Assembly: GCA_937873715.1 (NCBI GenBank)
Contig: CALMYJ010000005.1
Coordinates: forward strand, 124,001-188,000
Source of the DNA: an uncultured Chitinophagaceae bacterium
GTDB taxonomy: Bacteria; Bacteroidota; Bacteroidia; Chitinophagales; Chitinophagaceae
Reading direction: 5' to 3'
DNA length: 64,000 bases
Shown here: positions 36,341 through 45,765 of the stretch, piece after piece
How the letters are laid out: every line of letters begins with the position of its first letter
Position numbering within the stretch: position 1 is the first letter of the stretch
The notes under the pieces: generated by a model
What the model was told of the DNA's origin: nothing
The model's input: only the letters and a program-made list of their open reading frames with translations
The model's database searches: none
Made by a program: the position numbers and the translations under genes

Positions 36341-37102
36341 TTAAAAGGAACTAAAAGAAAATTTATCGATACCAATGCCGGTACTGTTTTTGCCCAGCGG
36401 GCCACCATCGGGCACAAAGTATCTTAAGGCAATTCTTGCTTTTTTGGGGGCAGGCAGTCCGCTGATTTTAACGGTATACTTTGTCCATTCTTCTGGGTAA
36501 GCTTCTTCGCCTTCCAGTACCAGGTTGGGATTTATTGCCAGCAGCAGTTGATTAAAGCTGCCAACAGAAGTAGCTGTAGTGCCTGTTTCTACGGTGCCGC
36601 CGGTAGTGTTAATCCTTACTTCCAACTGGTCGGCTGCCAGTGCCGGGTATTGGTAAGTACGGGTGTAAAAGCTGATTTCGTCGCCATCTTTCATGATGGT
36701 TTCGGGCGAAATAAGCCAGTTGCTGCATACCGCTTTACCAGTACCGCAGTTGGCAGTGGTCATAATAAAATCTGCTCCCGAAAAAGAAGGGTTGCTGCCG
36801 CCAAAACCGCCGGTGCTGGAGTAGTTTACGTTTTCAGATCCACCCAGTTTGCCAGGCTCAATACCGTGGTGCATCGAAAGGTAATAAAAGCCCTGCACCC
36901 AGGCCATTGTACCAATAGGTTTTGTATTGTTTACAATCATCCATCCCCTGGCTACGGCTTTGCTTACGGTATCAAAATCTTCAGAAAATGAATAGTCTGT
37001 TACAGCAGGCAGGGTGCTGTTGACGTCTTTTTTTGTGCAGGCTGCAATGCCTATGGCCATGCTGATGAAAAGAACAACTGCTATAAATAATTTTTGTTTC
37101 AT
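36341..37102 (-). CDS. Choice-of-anchor-J-like lipoprotein (copy 1)
   Basis: 253 residues from the ATG at 37102, which gives a lipoprotein signal (lipobox IAAC). The rest is beta-rich with a jelly-roll look: FSEDFDT near the start, a SNWLISPE segment, a DEISFYTRTYQ strand and the closing IGIDKFSF. These features resemble choice-of-anchor J (MAM-like) domains. It shares the same order of motifs with the next protein on the strand, so the two are tandem paralogues. It is probably surface- or outer-membrane-attached; the ligand is unknown. Confidence 0.72.
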   Translation of the reverse strand: MKQKLFIAVVLFISMAIGIAACTKKDVNSTLPAVTDYSFSEDFDTVSKAVARGWMIVNNTKPIGTMAWVQGFYYLSMHHGIEPGKLGGSENVNYSSTGGFGGSNPSFSGADFIMTTANCGTGKAVCSNWLISPETIMKDGDEISFYTRTYQYPALAADQLEVRINTTGGTVETGTTATSVGSFNQLLLAINPNLVLEGEEAYPEEWTKYTVKISGLPAPKKARIALRYFVPDGGPLGKNSTGIGIDKFSFSSF

Positions 37103-37124
37103 GTGCTCATTTTTGTGGAGCAGG

Positions 37125-37988
37125 TTATTTTTTACTTTCAAAAGTTACTTCATCAATACCTATCACCGACTGATGTACCTGGTTAAAGAGTACATCAAAA
37201 TTACCGGGGTCGGTAGGTGATGGTTCAATAGGCGGCTGGCTTTGCAAAAAGTAGCGGAAGGCAAACCTGCCTTTTACCATACCGGGTAACCCGGTAACTT
37301 CCGCTTCAAATCTTGTCCACTCTGCCGGGAAGGCTTTAGCCGGGTTACTGCTTTGGGTATCGTAGCCGGGGTTAATATCCAGTAAGCGTATACTAAAATC
37401 GCCTGTTGCATTGTAATCGGCACCAACATTCATATTGCCGGTAGGGTTAAGGTGCAGTTGCAGCCTGCCCAGTCCGCGGCAGTAAGCGTAAAAAATAATT
37501 TTATCGCCATTTTTAATCAATAATTCCGGCGATACCAGCCAGGTGCTTACATGGTATTCCGGTACAAAAAAATCGAAACCGATTACTTCGGCACAGGCAA
37601 TGCTGGTAGCCACATAGCCGTTGGAGGCCCGTTGCGAAAAGAAGGCATCCTTCCAGTAGCGCCGGGGGAATGTGGCGTTTTTAAATTGCGTGGAATCCAG
37701 GGTGAATTGTGCCTGCTCCCAACCGGGGTAATAAATGGCTACATAGTTGGGGGAGCCCATGTTGGGCGATTCGGCTACATCGTACCACTTGCGCCCTATA
37801 GGAAAACTGGTGTTGATACTGCGCCAGCCTTTATCGTAGGCCTCCTGATAATTATCGAAACTTTCACGGAACGATGCATCGGCCGATGCCGGTAGTTCGG
37901 TTAAAAAGCTGTCGTCTTTACAGGAATGAAATAATAAACATAGCAAAACTGCACATAGAGTGCGTTTGCCAAAATGCTGTATGCTCAT
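37125..37988 (-). CDS. Choice-of-anchor-J-like lipoprotein (copy 2)
   Basis: 287 residues with a lipoprotein signal (lipobox LFHSC). The sequence FRESFDNYQEAYDKGW, then STWLVSPELLIKNGDKIIFYAY, then RFEAEVTGLPGMVKGRFAFRYF and IGIDEVTF parallels copy 1 in order and spacing. The two genes are 22 bases apart and co-directional, so they are likely co-expressed. No known catalytic motif is present. Confidence 0.72.
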   Translation of the reverse strand: MSIQHFGKRTLCAVLLCLLFHSCKDDSFLTELPASADASFRESFDNYQEAYDKGWRSINTSFPIGRKWYDVAESPNMGSPNYVAIYYPGWEQAQFTLDSTQFKNATFPRRYWKDAFFSQRASNGYVATSIACAEVIGFDFFVPEYHVSTWLVSPELLIKNGDKIIFYAYCRGLGRLQLHLNPTGNMNVGADYNATGDFSIRLLDINPGYDTQSSNPAKAFPAEWTRFEAEVTGLPGMVKGRFAFRYFLQSQPPIEPSPTDPGNFDVLFNQVHQSVIGIDEVTFESKK

Positions 37989-38165
37989 AAAAAACTTGTA
38001 TTCCGGAAAGTCAGTTTTGGAATAGTGGTGAAATTAGGGATTTTTTTGTTTCCGTAAAGCTGCTGTATGCCGAAGGATTTTTTAAAACACCTGTTGCATT
38101 TATAATTTACTGCTGCTTTGACCGGCATGGTAATTACGGTAAAATCATATTCACCCGTATTCAAT

Positions 38166-38507
38166 TTATACCGTTTGGGTATGCTTTACCTTGTTTACAA
38201 TTTCAAGGTCTTCTTTAGAGAGGGTATCCCACCAGTCGTCTGATACGTCGGAGAGGCGGTATTCGGTATCAATATCATAATTACCCTCTTCATCTATCTG
38301 GTAAAAACAATTATTGAGGGTATCCAATACACTGTTTACCGATTTCAGTTCTACAAAAAGCAACCTGCTTACTACTTTCTTGCTTGTTTTATGTTCAAGA
38401 TGTTCTACCCGGCGCTGTAAGTCGAGCAGTTTGTCATCTTTTTTTGCCATAAAATAGCTTGCAATGAAAATACAAAACAGGAATACAATGATGAGGGTAA
38501 CTACCAT
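38166..38507 (-). CDS. Small membrane-anchored protein, unrecognised
   Basis: 113 residues. One N-terminal membrane helix (VVTLIIVFLFCIFIASYF) is followed by a short coiled coil (LLDLQRRVEHLEHK) and an acidic C-terminal half with DVSDDWWDTLSKEDLEIV. I do not recognise a family. The helix-plus-coil layout suggests an inner-membrane protein with a cytoplasmic tail. It stands alone between the lipoproteins and glmM. Confidence 0.55.
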   Translation of the reverse strand: MVVTLIIVFLFCIFIASYFMAKKDDKLLDLQRRVEHLEHKTSKKVVSRLLFVELKSVNSVLDTLNNCFYQIDEEGNYDIDTEYRLSDVSDDWWDTLSKEDLEIVNKVKHTQTV

Positions 38508-38677
38508 GAGATGAAAGTTAGATTTAGGTATAAAAGAGGCACAAATTTAGCCCATTTTCAGTGGTTCTCCGGCAGCACAATCGAATATTTTCAAAAGCGC
38601 CAGATTTTTAATTGAAGCATTTTATATGAAAATTATTTAGTGTTTTTTCATTTTTGTTTAAATCTGTCTACTGAGTA

Positions 38678-38706
38678 TTGTCTTTTACGCTGCTTCTTTA
38701 TCTTTG
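38678..38706 (+). promoter_or_regulatory. Bacteroidetes-type promoter of glmM
   Basis: TTG (38678-38680), 18 bases, then TATCTTTG (38699-38706) matches the TTG / TANNTTTG consensus. The glmM ATG lies 25 bases after the -7 box. Confidence 0.6.
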
Positions 38707-38731
38707 CGGCCTAACCAAAACGAGGAATGAA

Positions 38732-40129
38732 ATGGCGCTGATTAAAAGTATCTCTGGTATCAGGGGTACAATAGGTGGAAAAACCGCTGATAATCTTACA
38801 CCGGTAGATATTGTAAAATTTACAGCCGCATACGGCACTCTTTTAATTAAAGCTTCGGATGTTTCCAAAAATGCGCCAACCCTTAAAGTGGTGTTGGGCA
38901 GGGATGGCCGTATTAGCGGAGCGATGGTGAAACACCTGGTGATAAGCACCCTCACCGGCCTGGGTATTGATGTGATTGACCTTGACTACAGCACTACCCC
39001 TACGGTGGAAATGGCCGTAACTGCCCTGCAGGCAGATGGAGGTATCATACTCACGGCAAGCCATAACCCCAAAGAGTGGAATGCACTCAAACTGCTGAAC
39101 AGTAAAGGAGAGTTTATTAATGCTGAAGAGGGTAAAAAAGTATTGGAGATTGCTGCTGCCGAAGATTTTGTATTTGCCCCGGTAGATAAACTGGGCACCG
39201 TAACCACCGATAGCCACAGCCTGCAACATCATATTGATGCGATTCTTGCTTACGATTTGGTGGATACCGTTGCCATAAAAAAAGCCAAACTAAAAGTAGT
39301 GGTGGATGCGGTAAACAGTTCCGGTGCATTTGCTGTTCCTGCTTTATTGAAAGCAATTGGTGTTAAAGATATTATTGTGCTTAATGAAGAGGTAACCGGC
39401 AACTTTGCCCATAATCCCGAACCGCTGCCCGAGCACCTTACAGGGTTGAGTACAGCAGTTGTAAAACAAAATGCCAGCCTGGGTATTGCGGTGGATCCTG
39501 ATGTAGACCGGCTTTGCTTTGTATGTGAAGATGGCAGCATGTTTGGCGAAGAATATACACTTGTTGCAGTGGCCGATTATGTATTGAGCAGGCGCCCGGG
39601 TAATACGGTTTCCAATATGTCGTCTACCAGGGCATTGAGGGATGTTACAGAAAAGCATGGCGGCCGGTATTACCCCAGCCCGGTGGGTGAAGTTAACGTG
39701 GTGAATAAAATGAAAGAAGTAAATGCAGTGATAGGTGGAGAAGGTAATGGAGGCATCATCGTTCCCGACCTGCATTATGGCCGTGATGCATTGATTGGCA
39801 TCGCCCTGTTTTTAACCCATTTGGCCAACAGCAAAAAAAGTATCAAACAGCTACGCAATACTTACCCCGATTATTTTATGAGTAAAAATAAAATAACACT
39901 GGAAGGTAATGTAGATGTAAAAAATGTATTTGATAAAATAAAAACCAAATACAAAAATCAGCCGATTAATGCAGAGGATGGTTTAAAAATAGAATTTGAT
40001 ACCGACTGGGTACACCTGCGTACCAGCAATACCGAGCCTATTATACGGATATATGCCGAAAGTAATTTTGCCACCACCGCAGATAATATTGCCAAAAGGC
40101 TGATGAAAGATATTAGTGAAGTAATGTAA
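38732..40129 (+). CDS. glmM: Phosphoglucosamine mutase / phosphohexomutase
   Basis: 465 residues from the ATG at 38732. The alpha-D-phosphohexomutase landmarks are all present: SGIRGTIGG at the start, the phosphoserine loop TASHNPKEWN, the metal loop DPDVDRL, the sugar-binding GEGNGG and the phosphate loop RTSNTEPIIRIY. It interconverts glucosamine-6-phosphate and glucosamine-1-phosphate for UDP-GlcNAc, peptidoglycan and LPS. A phosphomannomutase activity cannot be excluded by sequence alone. Confidence 0.9.
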   Translation: MALIKSISGIRGTIGGKTADNLTPVDIVKFTAAYGTLLIKASDVSKNAPTLKVVLGRDGRISGAMVKHLVISTLTGLGIDVIDLDYSTTPTVEMAVTALQADGGIILTASHNPKEWNALKLLNSKGEFINAEEGKKVLEIAAAEDFVFAPVDKLGTVTTDSHSLQHHIDAILAYDLVDTVAIKKAKLKVVVDAVNSSGAFAVPALLKAIGVKDIIVLNEEVTGNFAHNPEPLPEHLTGLSTAVVKQNASLGIAVDPDVDRLCFVCEDGSMFGEEYTLVAVADYVLSRRPGNTVSNMSSTRALRDVTEKHGGRYYPSPVGEVNVVNKMKEVNAVIGGEGNGGIIVPDLHYGRDALIGIALFLTHLANSKKSIKQLRNTYPDYFMSKNKITLEGNVDVKNVFDKIKTKYKNQPINAEDGLKIEFDTDWVHLRTSNTEPIIRIYAESNFATTADNIAKRLMKDISEVM

Positions 40130-40168
40130 CAGTATAGTATATACGCCTAACGGTGTAAGCAATGATTG

Positions 40169-41302
40169 ATGAATAGTTCCCGTATTTATTTTGATAATGC
40201 CGCCACTACAGCCCTCGACCCACTTGTGCTGGAGGCCATGATGCCTTATCTTACCGACAAGTTTGGCAACCCTTCTTCCATTTACTCCTACGGCCGGGAA
40301 ACAAGGCTGGCCGTAGAACAGGCACGAAAATCAACGGCCAAAATATTAAATGCTCACCCGGCAGAAATATTTTTTACCAGTGGCGGAACCGAAAGCAGCA
40401 ATACGGCCATACTGGCTGCTGTAAGAGATTTGGGCTGCAGGCATATTATTACTTCTCCTGTTGAGCACCATGCTGTGCTGCATACCGTAGAGTATATCGA
40501 TACCCTTGATATGGCGAAAGTGAGTTATGTAAAGCTTTTGCCGGATGGACATGTGGATCTGGAAGATCTTGACCGCCTGCTGGCTGCATCTGCTGAAAAA
40601 ACCTTGGTATCACTCATGCATGCTAACAACGAAATTGGCAACATGCTGGATATACATGCTGCAGGTAATATCTGTAAAAAATACAGTGCCATTTTTCATA
40701 GCGATACCGTGCAAACTGTAGGGCATTTCCCTTTTGATTTAAGAAATACGCCGGTACATTTTGTTACCGGGGCTGCTCACAAGTTTCATGGCCCCAAAGG
40801 AGTGGGGCTGCTTTACATTAACGAGAATATCAAGATAAGGCCACTGTTGCATGGTGGCGGCCAGGAACGTAATATGAGGGCTGGTACCGAAAACATTTAC
40901 GGGGTGGCCGGTTTTGCCAAAGCCCTTGAACTGGCTACTGCCGGCTACGAAACCGATAGTGTCAAAATCGCTGCTTTAAAAAAATACATGCATGATGAAT
41001 TGAAAAAGCATATCAGTGGGGTGTCGTTCAATGGGGATGTATTTGGCAGCAGTTTATACACGGTGCTGAATGTTAGTTTCCCTAAAACAGAAAAAACAGA
41101 GATGCTCCTTTTTAATCTTGATATCAATAATATTTGTGCCAGTGGCGGCAGTGCCTGCACCAGCGGTGCCGATGCCGGTTCGCATGTGATTAGGGCTATC
41201 AATAATAATCCCAACCAGGTGGCCGTTCGCTTTAGCTTTAGTAAGCATAATACTATAGATGAAATAAATACTGTGGTGCAACAACTGAAAACCCTGGTAT
41301 AA
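40169..41302 (+). CDS. Cysteine desulfurase (NifS/IscS family)
   Basis: 377 residues from the ATG at 40169. The PLP enzyme features are visible: YFDNAATTALDP, SGGTESSNTAIL, the pyridoxal Lys in GAAHKFHGPKGVG, RAGTENIYGVAG and the catalytic Cys in SGGSACTSG. It takes sulfur from cysteine for Fe-S clusters or thio-modification of tRNA. No iscU, sufU or mnmA lies next to it. It follows glmM by 39 bases on the same strand. Confidence 0.94.
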   Translation: MNSSRIYFDNAATTALDPLVLEAMMPYLTDKFGNPSSIYSYGRETRLAVEQARKSTAKILNAHPAEIFFTSGGTESSNTAILAAVRDLGCRHIITSPVEHHAVLHTVEYIDTLDMAKVSYVKLLPDGHVDLEDLDRLLAASAEKTLVSLMHANNEIGNMLDIHAAGNICKKYSAIFHSDTVQTVGHFPFDLRNTPVHFVTGAAHKFHGPKGVGLLYINENIKIRPLLHGGGQERNMRAGTENIYGVAGFAKALELATAGYETDSVKIAALKKYMHDELKKHISGVSFNGDVFGSSLYTVLNVSFPKTEKTEMLLFNLDINNICASGGSACTSGADAGSHVIRAINNNPNQVAVRFSFSKHNTIDEINTVVQQLKTLV

Positions 41303-41398
41303 AATAGGCCTCATACAATTTGCCTGCAACAAATCGTTAAATTTTCTTTTCAGTTCGTATCAGTGTTATACTATAGCCCTGCCTGTGAGTGAAGCCGT

Positions 41399-41406
41399 TA
41401 TCTTTG
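41399..41406 (+). promoter_or_regulatory. Candidate -7 box upstream of the 41466 gene
   Basis: TATCTTTG fits TANNTTTG and lies 59 bases before the ATG. The -33 element is poor, so this is a weak call. Confidence 0.35.
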
Positions 41407-41465
41407 CAGCCTTACAATATTTACCCATAAAAATCGATAAGAGAACCGTAGAAGCATTGTACATT

Positions 41466-42323
41466 ATGCGTAAAATTTTTCTTTCACTAATCGTTGTTAT
41501 GATTACCCTGTGCACACAGGGGCAAACAGAGCAGGATATCAATAAAAAAATTGACAGCCTTTATATCGAAGAAGTGGAAAATAAGCATGGATCTGATAAA
41601 GTGTTACATGCCGAGCCGCTGTTTATCGACCTGATACGGGACCTTGGCGCCCGAAAGGGTGAAAGTGAATGGAATGTGGGCATAGGCCTGAGTGATAATA
41701 AAAACTATGATGAATACACGGCGCTGGTTGAATACGAATGGGCGCCGGTAAACCGGTTGGGACTGGAAGTTGAACTGCCTTTTTCTTTTTACTACCCCAT
41801 TAATGGCAGTGGTATAGCGCCTGGTAATAAACTCAATAGTATCAAACTGGCAGCGCAGTATTCCTTTTTTGTGTCGGAGCGATATAAAACCAGTATGGCA
41901 ATTGGTTATATCCATGAATTTAATTTAACAGAGTTTAGGGAGTACAGTAAGCGAAGTGTTTTTTCGGGAAATACGTTTAACCCATTTTTTATTGCTGCCC
42001 GGCGCCTGGGCAGCAATTTTCACACCCTAATGTACACCGGCCCTGTTATTCATAAGCCCTATAATTCGGCGGATATACATACCAGTTGGGAAATCAACAG
42101 CAACTTTCATTACATGATACCGGGTACAAGAAACTTTATTGGTATTGAGTTTAATAAAAGCATCGAAAATAAAGACTTTGATATGACACTCCGGCCACAG
42201 ATGCGTGTAGGCATTGCCGATAACCTGCTGGTGGGTATTGTAACGGGTATACCTGTAGCCCGGGAATCACAAAGGTTTAGCTCCTTTATCCGGCTGATAT
42301 ATGAGCCGGGTCATAAAAAATAA
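41466..42323 (+). CDS. Outer-membrane beta-barrel protein with HAEPL motif
   Basis: 285 residues from the ATG at 41466, giving a signal peptide ending near TQGQ. The conserved start of the mature domain is HAEPLFIDLIRDLGARKGE, followed by alternating beta strands such as YTALVEYEWAPVNRLGLEVE and ending FIRLIYEP. The alternating pattern suggests an outer-membrane barrel. Proteins of this type are sometimes mislabelled as purine enzymes; nothing here supports that. Function is unknown, and the gene stands alone. Confidence 0.72.
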   Translation: MRKIFLSLIVVMITLCTQGQTEQDINKKIDSLYIEEVENKHGSDKVLHAEPLFIDLIRDLGARKGESEWNVGIGLSDNKNYDEYTALVEYEWAPVNRLGLEVELPFSFYYPINGSGIAPGNKLNSIKLAAQYSFFVSERYKTSMAIGYIHEFNLTEFREYSKRSVFSGNTFNPFFIAARRLGSNFHTLMYTGPVIHKPYNSADIHTSWEINSNFHYMIPGTRNFIGIEFNKSIENKDFDMTLRPQMRVGIADNLLVGIVTGIPVARESQRFSSFIRLIYEPGHKK

Positions 42324-42364
42324 CACTGCTTTTTATTTCATTTCAGCAACCCGTGTTCTTTTAA

Positions 42365-43039
42365 TCACTCAGAGCCGGGATAGCCGGGTATATTTAAACC
42401 AAGTGTAAGATTGTATACAACGGTTTGCAAACTGTCTTTAAAAGTAACTTTTACTATGCCGCTTCCACACCTGTTTTCAGGTTTATTTTTTTGAATATAG
42501 GGCAGTAGTAAACTGTCGTCGTCAAATACCAGATCATCTGCCCAGTATTCATTATTTATTCCGGGTTCTTTAATCAGCCAGTGGATATGTGCAGGCTCGC
42601 TTCGGTTGGGATAAGGCGCCGGGCGAATGCTGTAAATGCTGTACCGGCCATCATTTCCTGTTTTTACCCACCCCCGGATATGCCCATGCCTGGTTTGGCT
42701 TTCGGGCTTGTTGGGCAGCGGGGAGTAATAGCCCTCGTTATCGGTATGGTGGTAATACAGTACAACATTTGGTGCCGGCGTTTTACCATCCGGTTGATAC
42801 ACGGCGCCGGTTATAAGGAGTTTTTGTCCTGCTTCGTGCCAGCCGGCACTGGTATCGATAGCATCGATGTTTGCAGGCATACCATAGTACATCAGTTCGC
42901 AATAGCCGGCTTCGCAGGGGCCGCCAACTCTTTTTGCTGCACTGATGTTGTTACTGCTTTTGTGTTGTTCGGTACCGTGGCATGCCGCAAAAAAAACAGC
43001 AGGCAAAAACAGGATGAGGATGGTGGAAATATTTTTCAT
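42365..43039 (-). CDS. Intradiol-dioxygenase-like lipoprotein
   Basis: 224 residues with a lipoprotein signal (lipobox FFAAC). The C-terminal domain matches the intradiol ring-cleavage dioxygenase fold, with candidate iron ligands Tyr in NEGYYSPL, Tyr in RPAPYPN and two His in PAHIHW, plus the RGWVKTGNDGRYSI strand. Cytoplasmic relatives cleave catechols or protocatechuate; membrane-anchored versions in Bacteroidota have no proven substrate. No aromatic catabolism genes are close. Lipidation suggests a periplasmic or outer-membrane location. Confidence 0.78.
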   Translation of the reverse strand: MKNISTILILFLPAVFFAACHGTEQHKSSNNISAAKRVGGPCEAGYCELMYYGMPANIDAIDTSAGWHEAGQKLLITGAVYQPDGKTPAPNVVLYYHHTDNEGYYSPLPNKPESQTRHGHIRGWVKTGNDGRYSIYSIRPAPYPNRSEPAHIHWLIKEPGINNEYWADDLVFDDDSLLLPYIQKNKPENRCGSGIVKVTFKDSLQTVVYNLTLGLNIPGYPGSE

Positions 43040-43070
43040 AACAACTATTTACCCATTTACTATTAGCGTA

Positions 43071-43283
43071 TTACCGGCTGTTGCTGGTATATTCTAAAAT
43101 ATCCCCGGGCTGGCAATCTAATACCTTACAAATAGTTTCCAGTGTACTAAAGCGAATGGCTTTTGCTTTACCAGTTTTTAAAATAGAAAGATTGGATAGC
43201 GTAAGCCCAACTTTTTCTGAAAGTTCATTGAGCGACATTTTCCGCTTTGCCATCATTACATCTAAATTTACAATTATCGGCAT
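43071..43283 (-). CDS. Small XRE/Cro-type HTH regulator (YozG-like)
   Basis: 70 residues, all HTH: MSLNELSEKVGLTLSNLSILKTGKAKAI (helices 2-3) followed by LETICKVLDCQPGDILEY. This is the short Cro/CI form typically paired with a DUF2975 membrane protein, and such a gene lies 3 bases upstream. The pair is probably an autoregulated operon. Confidence 0.88.
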   Translation of the reverse strand: MPIIVNLDVMMAKRKMSLNELSEKVGLTLSNLSILKTGKAKAIRFSTLETICKVLDCQPGDILEYTSNSR

Positions 43284-43286
43284 ACA

Positions 43287-43844
43287 CTATATTGTTAAAT
43301 CGTTTTCAGTTTTTATTTCGATACCTCTTTTTATAATATGCGTTAATACAAAAAGTATTACTGCCATAAACAGCCATACATCTGCACCTGCAAAATAACT
43401 GGATTGTATATTGGCTGTAGAAACTGCTTGCTGCTTCAGCCAGGTGGTATACTGTGTACCCATATAGGCAAAAAAACCAATGCCCAGCGACAGGTAAGAG
43501 AGCCTGGTCATAAAGCTGCCTAAGGCTGCGGTAAAGGGCTCTGCTATGTTTAATTTTTTTTCAGTGAACAGTTGTACAATCAGGTAAAACATAATGGCTT
43601 TTAATATCCCTGTTATCAGCATAATGATGCAGATGACAATAAAATATCCCTTGTCAAATTGCAGGAGGCCATATAAATTATTGCCGCCAGCCCAAAAGTT
43701 TTGGGCTGCCCTGGGTTGAATGAAAACAGCAATACAAGTATTTACAAGTATCCCACCGGCTTCAATACATAAGCCAATAAATATTATCCACGAGAGTACC
43801 TGCAGTACTTTCATTAGCCGTTGGCTGGTAATTTTTATTTCCAT
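43287..43844 (-). CDS. DUF2975-family membrane protein
   Basis: 185 residues with four membrane helices (about 12-38, 66-92, 105-128, 150-170). The layout and the downstream YozG-like HTH gene fit DUF2975. It may act as a membrane partner or sensor for the HTH protein (inference from the recurring pair). No enzymatic motif is seen. Confidence 0.85.
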   Translation of the reverse strand: MEIKITSQRLMKVLQVLSWIIFIGLCIEAGGILVNTCIAVFIQPRAAQNFWAGGNNLYGLLQFDKGYFIVICIIMLITGILKAIMFYLIVQLFTEKKLNIAEPFTAALGSFMTRLSYLSLGIGFFAYMGTQYTTWLKQQAVSTANIQSSYFAGADVWLFMAVILFVLTHIIKRGIEIKTENDLTI

Positions 43845-43980
43845 ATTCTTAGTTTGATTTAGTTTTTATTGTGCAAATATCAAAAAATATTTATTGAAAA
43901 ACAATAAATAAATTTTGATTACAACTAATTTCTGCCAATTTGAATTTGGAGGTTATGGACAAACCGGGAGATAGCAATAC

Positions 43981-45474
43981 CTATGCCTTAATATTGTTGA
44001 TGCTGTTGAGATAAGCCTCGGCTTCCCGGAGGATGGATTGTTTTTTACTTTCATCCCATTTATCGAAGGTTTTTACCAGCATGCTTAACCTTGGATTTTT
44101 CAGGAAAAAATCCCTTTGCTTATTTAGGAACCGCCAGAATAAAGCATCCCAGGTGTGCTGCCATTCGCCTTTGGGGTAGTTACTCATTTTCATTAAATAA
44201 TTACTGCCGCTGATATAAGGCTTTGTTGCCATTAGGCCGCCATCGGCAAACTGGCTCATGCCATACACATTGGGTACCATCACCCAATCGTAAGCATCTA
44301 TAAATAATTCCATAAACCAGCGGTACACTTCATCGGGGTCAAACTCACACAGCAGCATAAAATTGCCCAGCACCATCAGCCGCTCTATATGATGGCAATA
44401 CCCCGTTTTCAAAATCTTTTTGATGGTTTCATCCACAGGAAAAATGCCGGTGCTGCCGGTATAAAAGCTTTTGGGTATTTTACGGGTAAAGCCCCAGTAA
44501 TTACGGGTTCTTGCTACGGCTCCTTTAGTGATGTACATGCCCCTGATAAATTCCCGCCACCCGATGATTTGCCGAATAAAACCTTCAATCGAATTGATAG
44601 GAATATGGTTGGCGGTACTGTATGCAATACTGTGCTGTATAACTTGCTGAACGGTGAGCATACCGGTGTTAAGCATTGGCGTTAGTAAGCTGTGATGCAA
44701 CAGTATTTCGTTGTACACAATGGCATCTTCATAATCACCAAATGCTGCCATACGCTTTTCAAGAAACTGCTGCAGCCATTGTTCGCCTGCTGCAAACCCA
44801 ACCGGGTAGCGTATTACAGCATCTAAACAACCGGTATTGTTACCAAAGTGTTTGAGGGTATAGGCATACGCTTCATCAACATAGCTGTTAGCTGGTGGAT
44901 ATATTGTTTTTGCAACCTGTTGACCTTTAGGGTATTTTTTTCGGTTCTCTTCATCAAAAGTCCATTTGCCGCCTTCAGGCCCGCCCGCCGGCGTAATTAA
45001 AATATTTTTGCTGATACGCTCCTGCCTGTAAAATTCAGTTTGAAAAAATTTCTTTTTTGAGGGGATAAAAAAACGGCTGAGTTCCTGGCTTGTATTTAAA
45101 AACATGGGGGATTCAAAAACCTGCAGCCTTAACTGAAATTTGCGGCAACTGCTTTTGATTCTTTTTAGCAGCCAGTCATCAACAGGATCGATAATTTCAA
45201 CTGCATTGCAGCCCAATACATGTAAGTGTGCTATCAATACCCTTACATCAGCTTCCGGCTGGCTGGCCTCGATATATTGTACGGCAACAGCTTTTTGGCG
45301 CAGGTAGTTTTCATAATACTTCATACTTGCCCGGTGGTAGGCAATTTTTTGCTGGTGAAAATTATACTGGTTAAAAAATAAAGTTTCTTCAATGAGGTAA
45401 ATGGGGCCTGCGGTTGATAACAAAGGACTGTACTGAAATAACTGGTGGGGAAAAATAAGTTTTACTGACTGCAT
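43981..45474 (-). CDS. Photolyase/cryptochrome-related protein lacking FeS cysteines
   Basis: 497 residues. The N-terminal domain opens VKLIFPHQLFQ as in the prokaryotic (6-4)/CryB photolyase group. The FAD-binding domain has GWREFIRGMYI, GYCHHIERLMVLGNFMLL and MVPNVYGMSQFADGGLMATKPYISGSNY in two blocks. In that group four Cys bind a 4Fe-4S cluster, three of them after the KMSNY-like segment. Here residues about 430-450 read MSNYPKGEWQ then DALFWRFL, with no Cys, and the fourth position near residue 350 also lacks one. Either the cluster has been lost or this is a separate subfamily. Confidence 0.85.
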   Translation of the reverse strand: MQSVKLIFPHQLFQYSPLLSTAGPIYLIEETLFFNQYNFHQQKIAYHRASMKYYENYLRQKAVAVQYIEASQPEADVRVLIAHLHVLGCNAVEIIDPVDDWLLKRIKSSCRKFQLRLQVFESPMFLNTSQELSRFFIPSKKKFFQTEFYRQERISKNILITPAGGPEGGKWTFDEENRKKYPKGQQVAKTIYPPANSYVDEAYAYTLKHFGNNTGCLDAVIRYPVGFAAGEQWLQQFLEKRMAAFGDYEDAIVYNEILLHHSLLTPMLNTGMLTVQQVIQHSIAYSTANHIPINSIEGFIRQIIGWREFIRGMYITKGAVARTRNYWGFTRKIPKSFYTGSTGIFPVDETIKKILKTGYCHHIERLMVLGNFMLLCEFDPDEVYRWFMELFIDAYDWVMVPNVYGMSQFADGGLMATKPYISGSNYLMKMSNYPKGEWQHTWDALFWRFLNKQRDFFLKNPRLSMLVKTFDKWDESKKQSILREAEAYLNSINNIKA

Positions 45475-45765
45475 ATTGCATGATTTTACAGGTAGCTGCA
45501 GCAGATGAACAGTTGTAGAAGGGTTTTGTTTACAACTATTTTATTTGGGGTAATATTTTAAACACTCATCGGCGAAACAGGTGTTTCAATACCGTTTTGT
45601 GCGGCAGCAGGACTGTTAAACTGTAAGAGCGTTGGTGCAGTAAGGATTTTACGCTGCAGTTGGCTGTATAATATTGCCCAAAGCCGTTTTATAGAATTGA
45701 TAATACAAATCTTTGAAGTATGTCGCCTTTACGGGTAAGTGCTTATTGAGTTGGTGGCAGTAAGC

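Noticed and set aside
41466..42323. Purine-synthesis enzyme label for the HAEPL protein
   Set aside because: It has a signal peptide and barrel-like strands and none of the motifs of FGAM synthase.
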